64,000 bases of DNA from Pantoea allii (GTDB lineage Bacteria; Pseudomonadota; Gammaproteobacteria; Enterobacterales; Enterobacteriaceae), in NCBI RefSeq assembly GCF_002307475.1, contig NZ_NTMH01000024.1:1-64000 (forward strand), read 5' to 3'. The first letter of the stretch is position 1, and each line of letters starts with the position of its first letter. Shown in pieces: positions 23,477-30,814 of the stretch. The notes below the pieces were generated by a model that was not told the DNA's origin, did not search any database, and saw only the letters and a list, made by a program, of their open reading frames with translations. The position numbers and the translations under genes were made by a program.

Positions 23477-25338
23477 AACGGTTATGTCTTCTGGCGTTTC
23501 TGCTGCTCACCGGCATACGCGGTGCTTACGCTGATGCCAACAGTGATGCCTTCAATGATGCGAGTAACTTTGGTCAGAATAATAAAAATCAGGGCACCTC
23601 GTCCGCCAGTGGAACGGACCCGTCCTCGGTTATCCCTGGTTACACCCCGAACCCCTCGCAGAGCAGCAACTACGGCGGCGTGCGGGGCGGAGACGGCGGC
23701 ATTGCCGACAAAGGTCAGACGTCACTCAGTCAGAATGACGCCGGTCAGGCGGTGAATGATTCCAGCACCAAAAACCCGTCGCCGAAGATTGATCCGAACG
23801 CCGACTTTATTCAGAACGGCAAGAACGCCGAGGCTAACGGGGGCAGTATCGTTGACGGCACTAACGCCAACTGCAGCGAAAAGGTTGTATCGAAGTCGGT
23901 CTTTGAGAACTACAGCTGCGACAGGGACGTGAATCAGATTCAGACCTGTGCCCGTACGGCAAGCATTCAGGTTACCGGCTCGAAAGAGACCTACACCACG
24001 CAGTTTGTGATGGACGCGAGAAACTCATCAGGCAACAACGAAGGGGACTGGTGGGTACGTTATGACTTCACGGCCCCGGACGACGGAACGCTGAACAGCG
24101 GCAGCTGGGTTTTTCAGCAGCCCGACTCACCCGACTATCACGGTGGGGGATTTACTTTTTCAATGCAGTCTTTAGGACAGTCGATCACATTCGACCTCAA
24201 CAATTCAGGCGCTTTCTCCATTGCGTCACAGCATGTCAGTAAGGGGCAGGTCATATCCATGAGGCTCCGGTGGAATTCTTCTGGCCATAATGACAGTTAC
24301 CGCGATGGACTGAAGAAGGCTCTGGCAAACGGGAAGTACGTAGCACGAATTACGCTCCCCATGACGGCAGAACGGGACACCACATCGTCAAAGGTTGTCT
24401 GGACCGAAAGCTGTCCTTTCGACAAATCAACGGCAACCAGCAGCGCGGGCTCGCAGTGCGTAGACCCGGGCGGGAACCGCACTATTACCCAGAACGGCCG
24501 GGATTACACCCAGTACAGCGACTGCTGGCAGTACTCGGACGCCTATGTCGTGCCGGTGAACTCCACGGGCAACTGCGACCAGCTCATCAACAACCGCAAC
24601 TGTACGCTGGCCGGACGAAGCTGCTCCCGGTCAGAGGCGGGTGCCTGCATGCATGAGAATGACACCTACCAGTGTCAGACCACCTATACCTCACAGGGCC
24701 TGCTGTGTGGCGGCCAGTATTTCTGCCGCTCCGGCGACTGCAGCGACACGGACGGCACAGGGGACAATGGTTTTGATATGTCGATTTCAAAGCTTGCCGG
24801 TCTCGCCTCTGCAGGGGATGACGTAAAAAAAGGCAGTCAGACGGACATCCGTGCCTTTACCGGTCAGCCGATGTCGTGTCGCAAGGCCGTTGCAGGATTC
24901 TCTAACTGCTGCGTGGATACCGGCTGGGGCAACAGCTCCGGACTGGCGAACTGCAACAGCGAGGAGATGGCCATCGGCAAGGCAAAGGCCAAAAAGGTCA
25001 CGGTTTACGTGGGTGACAAGTGCGATCACGCCGTGCTGGGCGTCTGTGTGCAGAAAAGTCAGGTTTACTGCGTCTTTGGCGGCAAGCTGAGCCGCATCAT
25101 TCAGGAGCAGGGGCGGCGTGACCAGCTGCACGTGGATTTCGGCAGCGGCGATTCGCCGAACTGTCGCGGGATCACTGTGCCGGAGCTGCAGTCCATTAAC
25201 TTTGACCTGATTAACTTCCAGGACTTCTACAGCGATCTCATGGCCAACCAGAAAATCCCGGATTCGGCCTCGATGGTTCAGCAGGCTAAACAGCGTATCG
25301 CTGCTCAGGCAGCGGCACAAAACGGAGGCAAAAAATGA
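23473..25338 (+). CDS. Mating-pair stabilisation adhesin TraN
   Basis: 621 residues (F: 602), start at 23473 where the signal peptide MKRLCLLAFLLLTGIRGAYA begins. The N-terminal third has Asn/Ser/Gly-rich sequence, then a large Cys-rich domain with CSRSEAGAC, CQTTYTS and CGGQYFCRSGDC, and the family ending with DFYSDLMA. TraN is an outer-membrane protein that contacts recipient outer-membrane proteins; the middle part (about 150-340) is the usual specificity region and looks divergent here. Confidence 0.92.
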   Translation: MKRLCLLAFLLLTGIRGAYADANSDAFNDASNFGQNNKNQGTSSASGTDPSSVIPGYTPNPSQSSNYGGVRGGDGGIADKGQTSLSQNDAGQAVNDSSTKNPSPKIDPNADFIQNGKNAEANGGSIVDGTNANCSEKVVSKSVFENYSCDRDVNQIQTCARTASIQVTGSKETYTTQFVMDARNSSGNNEGDWWVRYDFTAPDDGTLNSGSWVFQQPDSPDYHGGGFTFSMQSLGQSITFDLNNSGAFSIASQHVSKGQVISMRLRWNSSGHNDSYRDGLKKALANGKYVARITLPMTAERDTTSSKVVWTESCPFDKSTATSSAGSQCVDPGGNRTITQNGRDYTQYSDCWQYSDAYVVPVNSTGNCDQLINNRNCTLAGRSCSRSEAGACMHENDTYQCQTTYTSQGLLCGGQYFCRSGDCSDTDGTGDNGFDMSISKLAGLASAGDDVKKGSQTDIRAFTGQPMSCRKAVAGFSNCCVDTGWGNSSGLANCNSEEMAIGKAKAKKVTVYVGDKCDHAVLGVCVQKSQVYCVFGGKLSRIIQEQGRRDQLHVDFGSGDSPNCRGITVPELQSINFDLINFQDFYSDLMANQKIPDSASMVQQAKQRIAAQAAAQNGGKK

Positions 25339-26135
25339 AGCGTCTGCTGCTTGCCTGTCTGCTGATGGCAGGGGCTGCGCCGGTACTGGCAGATGATGCG
25401 CAGAGTGCCGACGCCGTAATCACACCTGCTGCGCCATTTACCGGCTGGCACTGGTATAACGAGCCCAAAAAGAAGCCGGAAACACCCGCGCCGAAAGTTA
25501 AACCGCCTCAACCCGGTGTGCCGGATTTCAGCAAGTTAACCCCTTCCGAGCAGGCTGATGTTCTTAAGGGGTACACGAAAGAGGCGCTTAACAACGCCAT
25601 TCTGCATCCTTCAGCTGAAAATACCGCGACGTTTCTGCGCTGGCAGAAGTTCTGGACCGACCGGGCCTCGATGTTCAGCCAGTCGTTTGCCGTGGCGCAG
25701 CTTGATCATCCTGACCTCGATTACAACCTGGAGCATCCGCACTACAACAGTACGGCACCGTTGCAGCAGGCGCGGGACCAGGAGGAGCAGAACGACGCCA
25801 TTAAAAAACTGTCCGGCGAATACGGCCTTTTCTACTTCTACCGCGGGCAGGACCCGATTGACGCGCAGATGGCTGGTGTAGTGGCGGATTTTGCCAGACT
25901 CCGGCATATCTCGCTGATACCGGTCAGCGTGGACGGCACCGTTTCTCCACAGGTGCCAGACAGCCGGACTGACGCCGGTCAGACCGCCAGAATGGGAATA
26001 ACCCATTTTCCGGCACTGTTTCTGGTTGACCCTAAATCGAAGAATTACCGGCCGCTGGCCTACGGCTTTATGACCCAGGACGACCTGGCGAAGCGGTTTC
26101 TGAACGTAGCCACCGGCTTTAAACCCAACTTCTGA
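25335..26135 (+). CDS. Pilus assembly protein TraF
   Basis: 266 residues (F: 257). Signal peptide ends VLA-D at about residue 19; then GWHWYNEP, the family start. Thioredoxin-like C-terminal domain with FYFYRGQDPIDAQMAGV in the place of the active site, without CxxC, as in other TraF proteins, and the cis-Pro region THFPALFLV. Required for pilus assembly. Starts within the traN stop. Confidence 0.93.
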   Translation: MKRLLLACLLMAGAAPVLADDAQSADAVITPAAPFTGWHWYNEPKKKPETPAPKVKPPQPGVPDFSKLTPSEQADVLKGYTKEALNNAILHPSAENTATFLRWQKFWTDRASMFSQSFAVAQLDHPDLDYNLEHPHYNSTAPLQQARDQEEQNDAIKKLSGEYGLFYFYRGQDPIDAQMAGVVADFARLRHISLIPVSVDGTVSPQVPDSRTDAGQTARMGITHFPALFLVDPKSKNYRPLAYGFMTQDDLAKRFLNVATGFKPNF

Positions 26136-26144
26136 GGACTTCCT

Positions 26145-26609
26145 ATGTTACTGCTCTCTCCCGTGTGGCAGGGACGGTTTACGGCCGTGCAGCGGCTGGC
26201 AAACCTGACGCTACGGACATTTGTGATTCATCCGGCGATGTTTTTCTTTTTACTCTTCATTTTTTGCGCGAATAAGACCGGAAGCGGAGGGCTGATGCTT
26301 CTGAACTGGGCTGAAGAGGCGGTGCGCGATGCAGCTGCCGGTCAGGTATGGACCTGCCAGTCGCAGGACGAGCCTGCTCCCACTGTGCCAGCTGACTTTC
26401 CTCCACTGTCCCGAAGTGACGTGACAGCAAGGCCTGAGCTACCGGAGGCTCCCCCGTCTAAATGTGTGAAGGTTGCTGAAAGCCGTGAAACCTGGATTTT
26501 TCAGGAAAACAACCTGCTTCGGAAACTCTACTTAACCAGCGTGATGATTTCCGTGCTTGCGAGTTTCTACGCTAACCATTTCCGCCGCCGTCATAAACGA
26601 GGTAAATGA
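26145..26609 (+). CDS. Two-helix membrane protein after traF
   Basis: 154 residues. Membrane helices at about 30-48 and 130-147, with a periplasmic loop that is Pro-rich and carries two Cys (TWTCQSQ-type and SKCVKV). It occupies the place of trbA in F but does not resemble TrbA. It overlaps the next start (ATGA). Function unknown. Confidence 0.5.
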   Translation: MLLLSPVWQGRFTAVQRLANLTLRTFVIHPAMFFFLLFIFCANKTGSGGLMLLNWAEEAVRDAAAGQVWTCQSQDEPAPTVPADFPPLSRSDVTARPELPEAPPSKCVKVAESRETWIFQENNLLRKLYLTSVMISVLASFYANHFRRRHKRGK

Positions 26610-26821
26610 TGCAACGACTTCCGCTGATTGCCGCGCTGTTTATGGCGGGCATTATCTGTAACTGTCTTCGCCAGTTACTTAACTGGTCTGTAACCGTCAC
26701 ACACGATGTTCTCGTCATTCTCAGCAGCCTTTATCTCGGTATGACGGCGATGTTAGTCGTTTATGAAATTATCGTTTACCGGCGCACAGGGCGTGGGCGT
26801 GGAGGTCATAATGAGGCTTAA
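26606..26821 (+). CDS. Small two-helix membrane protein
   Basis: 71 residues; ATG at 26606 or 26609. Two hydrophobic helices (about 5-24 and 32-56) and a basic tail (RRTGRGRGG). It lies in the artA/traQ zone of F; TraQ is a pilin chaperone of 94 residues, but the resemblance is only of size and topology. It overlaps trbB by 11 bases. Confidence 0.5.
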   Translation: MMQRLPLIAALFMAGIICNCLRQLLNWSVTVTHDVLVILSSLYLGMTAMLVVYEIIVYRRTGRGRGGHNEA

Positions 26822-27428
26822 AAAGCTGCTTGTTATGATGATGCTTTTCGCACCGGTGGTGGCGCAGGCGACGGTGGCTGATGAGATTGCCGCGCTTGAG
26901 CGTATGAAAGCAAAGCAGGGCCCACAGTTGCCGGATCTGGGTATACCCGGCTCGCAGCGGCATGTAAACAGACCACCCAGTATGGTTCAACTGGCTGACG
27001 GTCGTCAGGTCAACATTAATGATTATGCTGTGGTGGTCTTCATGCAGCGTGGGTGCCAGTACAGCGCAAAGTTCGATCCCAAGCTGAAATCCTGGGCAGA
27101 TGAAATGGGCATCAAAGTGTATCCCTACTCGCTCGACGGGTATGGGGACGCGTCTTTTCCGGTCGCGCTGATACCTCGTAAAGCCGGTCCAAATGAACCC
27201 ATTGCCGGCGAAATCCTGACCTTTTTCGGTAATGGCCTGCCAATAGCCACGCCGACAACGTTTATGGTCAACGTCAATACCAACACGGCCTATCCGCTTT
27301 ATCAGGGTGATACCGATATGGCCACCATGAGCCAGCGTCTGTCACAGATGATTGAAGCGGATATTGATCACCTTCCTCCGGACACGCTGGGGCCGGTTCC
27401 CAGCAGCGGCTCGGTTACCCCTCAGTAA
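26811..27428 (+). CDS. Periplasmic thioredoxin-like protein TrbB with CxxS centre
   Basis: 205 residues, start at 26811 with GGAGG upstream. Signal peptide ends AQA at about residue 20. Thioredoxin fold with MQRGCQYSAKFDP where F TrbB has CPYC, and the cis-Pro block ATPTTFMVNVNT and PLYQGDTD. The second active-site Cys is Ser. F TrbB is a disulfide isomerase in the periplasm; a single-Cys centre would suit an isomerase or holdase but not a dithiol oxidase. Confidence 0.88.
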   Translation: MRLKKLLVMMMLFAPVVAQATVADEIAALERMKAKQGPQLPDLGIPGSQRHVNRPPSMVQLADGRQVNINDYAVVVFMQRGCQYSAKFDPKLKSWADEMGIKVYPYSLDGYGDASFPVALIPRKAGPNEPIAGEILTFFGNGLPIATPTTFMVNVNTNTAYPLYQGDTDMATMSQRLSQMIEADIDHLPPDTLGPVPSSGSVTPQ

Positions 27429-27457
27429 CGCAGCGGCATTGCCGCCCAGGGATAAAC

Positions 27458-27739
27458 ATGACTGAAGAACCATTGACGCTCAACAGACTTGAGAGCGTGC
27501 TGTTGCTTGTCTGTGCCTCATTTCTGGCCGCATCAGGACTCTATGCCTGGCTTGTCTGCGAATTGACCGGAGGTGGCCTCCTTATCCTGAGCGCTGGCGC
27601 GAATGCCGGACTGATCTGTGCGGTTCGCGATTTTCCACTGCTGTTTCTGATTTCACTTGCAGGGGGCGCGGGATGTGGTGCGTTGATAAGTATCACGCTG
27701 CGCCGTAACGGATTTATGACTGAACATCCCTTTAATTAA
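27458..27739 (+). CDS. Three-helix membrane protein
   Basis: 93 residues with hydrophobic segments near 13-32, 38-52 and 58-80. AGGGATAAAC precedes the ATG. It occupies the trbJ/trbF zone between trbB and traH of F but is too divergent to assign. Function unknown. Confidence 0.5.
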   Translation: MTEEPLTLNRLESVLLLVCASFLAASGLYAWLVCELTGGGLLILSAGANAGLICAVRDFPLLFLISLAGGAGCGALISITLRRNGFMTEHPFN

Positions 27740-27797
27740 AGGGCCTCAACCAGCCGGATTGAACCAGGCTTGCTCGGATTCAAGCCGACAGGAACAA

Positions 27798-28238
27798 ATG
27801 ATGAAGACAGAGAACATAGCCTGCAGACGCAAATTCACAACCTGCGCAGAGAGGTTCGTACTCTTTAGTGCCTTGATGTGGGCCGGGGGGACTGGCTGGC
27901 TGTTTTTTTTCAGTGCGGTCGCAGAGCCTCCCCTGCCACCGCCACAGGTTGCACGTTTTCTGATGGACGTCAGAATGCTCAGCCTTTCGGGTTGGCTGCT
28001 GGCGCTAATCCCGTTGTGGTGCCTCTGGCTGGACTGTAAGAGTTACGGTGTGCTTCCGACGCTTTCAGGCTGGCTGAGACGCTATGGTTTCATCGCGGCC
28101 GCCAGCCTGGTTGCGGCATTACGGGTTTTTTGCCAGCGGGGATATCCTGCTATTGTGGCGGAAGGAAATTATCTCTCTTACCTATTCTTATGGAGTATGT
28201 TTGGAGTAGTTTGCCTGTTGCGTAAGCCAGCAGAATGA
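27798..28238 (+). CDS. Membrane protein, possible TrbF-like
   Basis: 146 residues from ATG 27798 (AGGAAC upstream; ATG 27801 is equally possible). Hydrophobic segments near 18-38, 60-80, 95-112 and 125-140. Position between trbB and traH equals trbF in F (126 residues, membrane). Resemblance is in position and topology only. Its 3' end overlaps the convergent gene at 28150 by 89 bp. Confidence 0.5.
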   Translation: MMKTENIACRRKFTTCAERFVLFSALMWAGGTGWLFFFSAVAEPPLPPPQVARFLMDVRMLSLSGWLLALIPLWCLWLDCKSYGVLPTLSGWLRRYGFIAAASLVAALRVFCQRGYPAIVAEGNYLSYLFLWSMFGVVCLLRKPAE

Positions 28239-29304
28239 TGCCGCACAATATCAGTGAATCCCTGATACTGATGAAAAAGACACTCAGGGACAGCCTGATA
28301 TTTAACGCATTTAGCCTCTCAAGGCTCCATCCCGCTAAACGGTATATTACAGAGCGCTGACTTTTAAGCTTCAGACAGGCGTTATTGCAGTCTTCATCTG
28401 AAATCTCATTGAGCAGTTGTTGGGCTTTATCTTCCTCAAGGTGGTTGCTGAAATACCTGATGAGCAGAATTCTTTTTGATACGGAGGTAATGTCGGTCTT
28501 CAGTTCAGAAATCAGCGACAGTGCATCATCACGTGTGATGACAGATTTTTGCTCATACCAGGCGTCCTGCACCGCAGGATTGTCCGGAAACTGCTGGCGA
28601 AGACTGTTCAGCAACGCTTTGCGTCTTTCTTCAGATGGGATCTTGTCGATGACCAGTGCCGGATAGATGTTTTCTGCATAGGCGGCGGACTCAGGCGTGT
28701 AATAGAAACGGCTGGGCGTTTTGCGGTAAAAATCCAGTCTGAGATCAGCAGCCTGTCCTGTGTTGTATTGACTGGTTGTTTCCCAGTACAGCGGTTCATG
28801 CGTCTTTTCATCTCTGTACGAGATGAAAGCATGATGTGGGGCATAAAAAATTTCAGCCTCACGGCCAGCCGCATGCATTGCATCGATCAACAGATAAGCG
28901 TTCAGATCGCAGTCTGAGTAATGTCCTGCCCAGCCGTCTGAAACGGCCTGCACAGGTGAATAATAAAAGTGCCTGCCCAGCAGGCGGTTTGCACAGGCCA
29001 GATAATCCTTATTGCTGAGTGCTGTGTCGCAATGTTTTTTAACATCGCTGAGCCAGCCCTGCGTATTGCCATATGCCAGATTTGCGTTTTTTTCTGACGC
29101 AATCCCGGCCCGCCTGTCGAAGTTAATCAGACGATGAGTCAGGAGTTCAGGATCATAGCTGCCTGAGATATCTGCACGTGAACGCGCAGGCTGCTCATGT
29201 TTTCTGGCTTTGTAATCATTGTCATACCAGCTGCAGACAAACACATAGCTGAACGCACACACCATCAGGATGGCGAGAATAAGCATCTCGTATCTTGTTT
29301 TCAC
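28150..29304 (-). CDS. Membrane protein with transglutaminase-like Cys/His/Glu signature, antisense in the tra operon
   Basis: 384 residues; GTG start at 29304 with GAGGA upstream. N-terminal membrane helix (about 8-26), a periplasmic domain, and a C-terminal helix (about 340-362). The core has CANRLLGRHFYYSPVQAVSDGW, HYSDCDLNAYLLIDAMHAAG, then FYAPHHAFISY and LYWETT: a Cys, His and Glu in the order of transglutaminase-like/papain-fold enzymes. A paralogue with the same blocks lies at 47841, also antisense. Lower GC than neighbours. Possible periplasmic cysteine peptidase or acyl-transfer enzyme; inference. Confidence 0.72.
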   Translation of the reverse strand: MKTRYEMLILAILMVCAFSYVFVCSWYDNDYKARKHEQPARSRADISGSYDPELLTHRLINFDRRAGIASEKNANLAYGNTQGWLSDVKKHCDTALSNKDYLACANRLLGRHFYYSPVQAVSDGWAGHYSDCDLNAYLLIDAMHAAGREAEIFYAPHHAFISYRDEKTHEPLYWETTSQYNTGQAADLRLDFYRKTPSRFYYTPESAAYAENIYPALVIDKIPSEERRKALLNSLRQQFPDNPAVQDAWYEQKSVITRDDALSLISELKTDITSVSKRILLIRYFSNHLEEDKAQQLLNEISDEDCNNACLKLKSQRSVIYRLAGWSLERLNALNIRLSLSVFFISIRDSLILCGIILLAYATGKLLQTYSIRIGKRDNFLPPQ

Positions 29305-29446
29305 TCTCAGTTCCTCATTCCCTTAAAACGACAGTCCACGACTCAACGCATGGGCCCTTAATCCCTGTTATCGGCTGGCTGTCTGTTGATTTTATTTGAG
29401 CCGTTAAATCAACCAGGCATCATAGCCTGTTACGGAGCGTCACTAC

Positions 29447-30814
29447 ATGAAACTCAGGCAGTTCCTTCTTTCTACCGCTGTGGCACTGTTCATCAGCGCG
29501 CCTGCGCTGGCCGACGTGCAGGGCGATCTCAACGGCTACTTTGGCAGTCTGGGCTTTGACGGTAACGTCTCAAGAGCACAGGCATGGCAGGGACAGGCCG
29601 CAGGCTATGTTACCGGTGGTTCGGTTTACCTGCGTAACCAGGTTAAACAGGTTCAGCTTATTTCTATGCAGGTGCCTACGCTCAATGCGGGCTGTGGCGG
29701 AATTGACTCTTACCTGGGGGCGTTCTCTTTCATCAATGGCGCCGAACTGCAGCGCTTCGTGAAACAGATCATGAGTAACGCTGCCGGCTATGCCTTCGAT
29801 CTGGCGCTCCAGACGATGGTGCCGGAACTCAAGCAGGCCAAAGACTTTCTTCAAAAGCTCGCCTCGGATGTTAACTCTGCAAACATGAGTTCCTGTCAGG
29901 CCGCTCAGGGCATCATCGGCGGGCTTTGGCCGGTAACGCAGGTTTCAAACCAGAAAATATGTCAGGACATTGCAGGTGAAAGTAACATTTTTGCCGACTG
30001 GGCCGCTTCACGACAGGGTTGTACAGTGGGTGGGCAGGGCGACAGCGTCACCAGTCGCGCCTCTGACCAGATGAAAGATCAGGTGCTCAAAAACAAAAAC
30101 CTTATCTGGGACGCCCTGGGCCGCAATCACTTGTTCGACGGTAACAATGAACTCAAAGAACTGGTGATGAGCATCATCGGTTCTATCGTATTTAACGCTC
30201 AGGGCCAGGTGACAATCCTCCCCCCGATGGTGGATAACCGCGACGTTATAACGGTTCTTATGAACGGCGGAACTGCGAAAATCTATGGTTGCGACACAAT
30301 GGATCTCTGCCTGGGCCCCACGGTCGCAACAGTGAACATCAGCAGCGATGCCGCTCTGGTTTCCCAGGTGCGCAGGCTGATGCTGTCGATTGACGGAAAG
30401 CTCAGTTCAGATTCACCGCTGACCGATCAGGAAAAAGGCTTTATCAACACGACGTCAGTGCCGGTACTTAAATATCTGACCAACTCGCGCAGCATGGGTA
30501 TGAGTCCGACCTACCTGGTTCAGGTGGCTGACTTTATCGCGCAGGACATGATGATTCAGTACCTGCAGGAGCTGGTAAAGCAGGCAAGTCAGTCTCTCGC
30601 CGGCAGAAACTATCCGGAACAGGCCGCAGGAGAGTTGCGGGGCAACGTCCTGACTGCGCAGTCGCTGCTCGCACAGATGAAACTCCAGTCCACTGCAGAC
30701 CAGAATGCGCTCGACGGCATTGACCGCAACATGCAGTACCTGCAGCAGCAGGTTTCAACCATTATCTCAACGTCTTACCAGAGTAATTACCAGTGGGGAA
30801 CGGGCAATGACTGA
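29447..30814 (+). CDS. Pilus assembly protein TraH
   Basis: 455 residues (F: 458). Signal peptide ends ALA-D at about 22; mature part begins DVQGDLNGYFGSLGFDGNVS. Cys-containing region NAGCGGIDSYLGAFSFI and SSCQAAQGIIGGLWP, and coiled-coil in the last 80 residues. Periplasmic, interacts with TraF and TraU. Overlaps traG (shared 8 bases). The 142 bp upstream, between the antisense gene and traH, hold no gene. Confidence 0.94.
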   Translation: MKLRQFLLSTAVALFISAPALADVQGDLNGYFGSLGFDGNVSRAQAWQGQAAGYVTGGSVYLRNQVKQVQLISMQVPTLNAGCGGIDSYLGAFSFINGAELQRFVKQIMSNAAGYAFDLALQTMVPELKQAKDFLQKLASDVNSANMSSCQAAQGIIGGLWPVTQVSNQKICQDIAGESNIFADWAASRQGCTVGGQGDSVTSRASDQMKDQVLKNKNLIWDALGRNHLFDGNNELKELVMSIIGSIVFNAQGQVTILPPMVDNRDVITVLMNGGTAKIYGCDTMDLCLGPTVATVNISSDAALVSQVRRLMLSIDGKLSSDSPLTDQEKGFINTTSVPVLKYLTNSRSMGMSPTYLVQVADFIAQDMMIQYLQELVKQASQSLAGRNYPEQAAGELRGNVLTAQSLLAQMKLQSTADQNALDGIDRNMQYLQQQVSTIISTSYQSNYQWGTGND

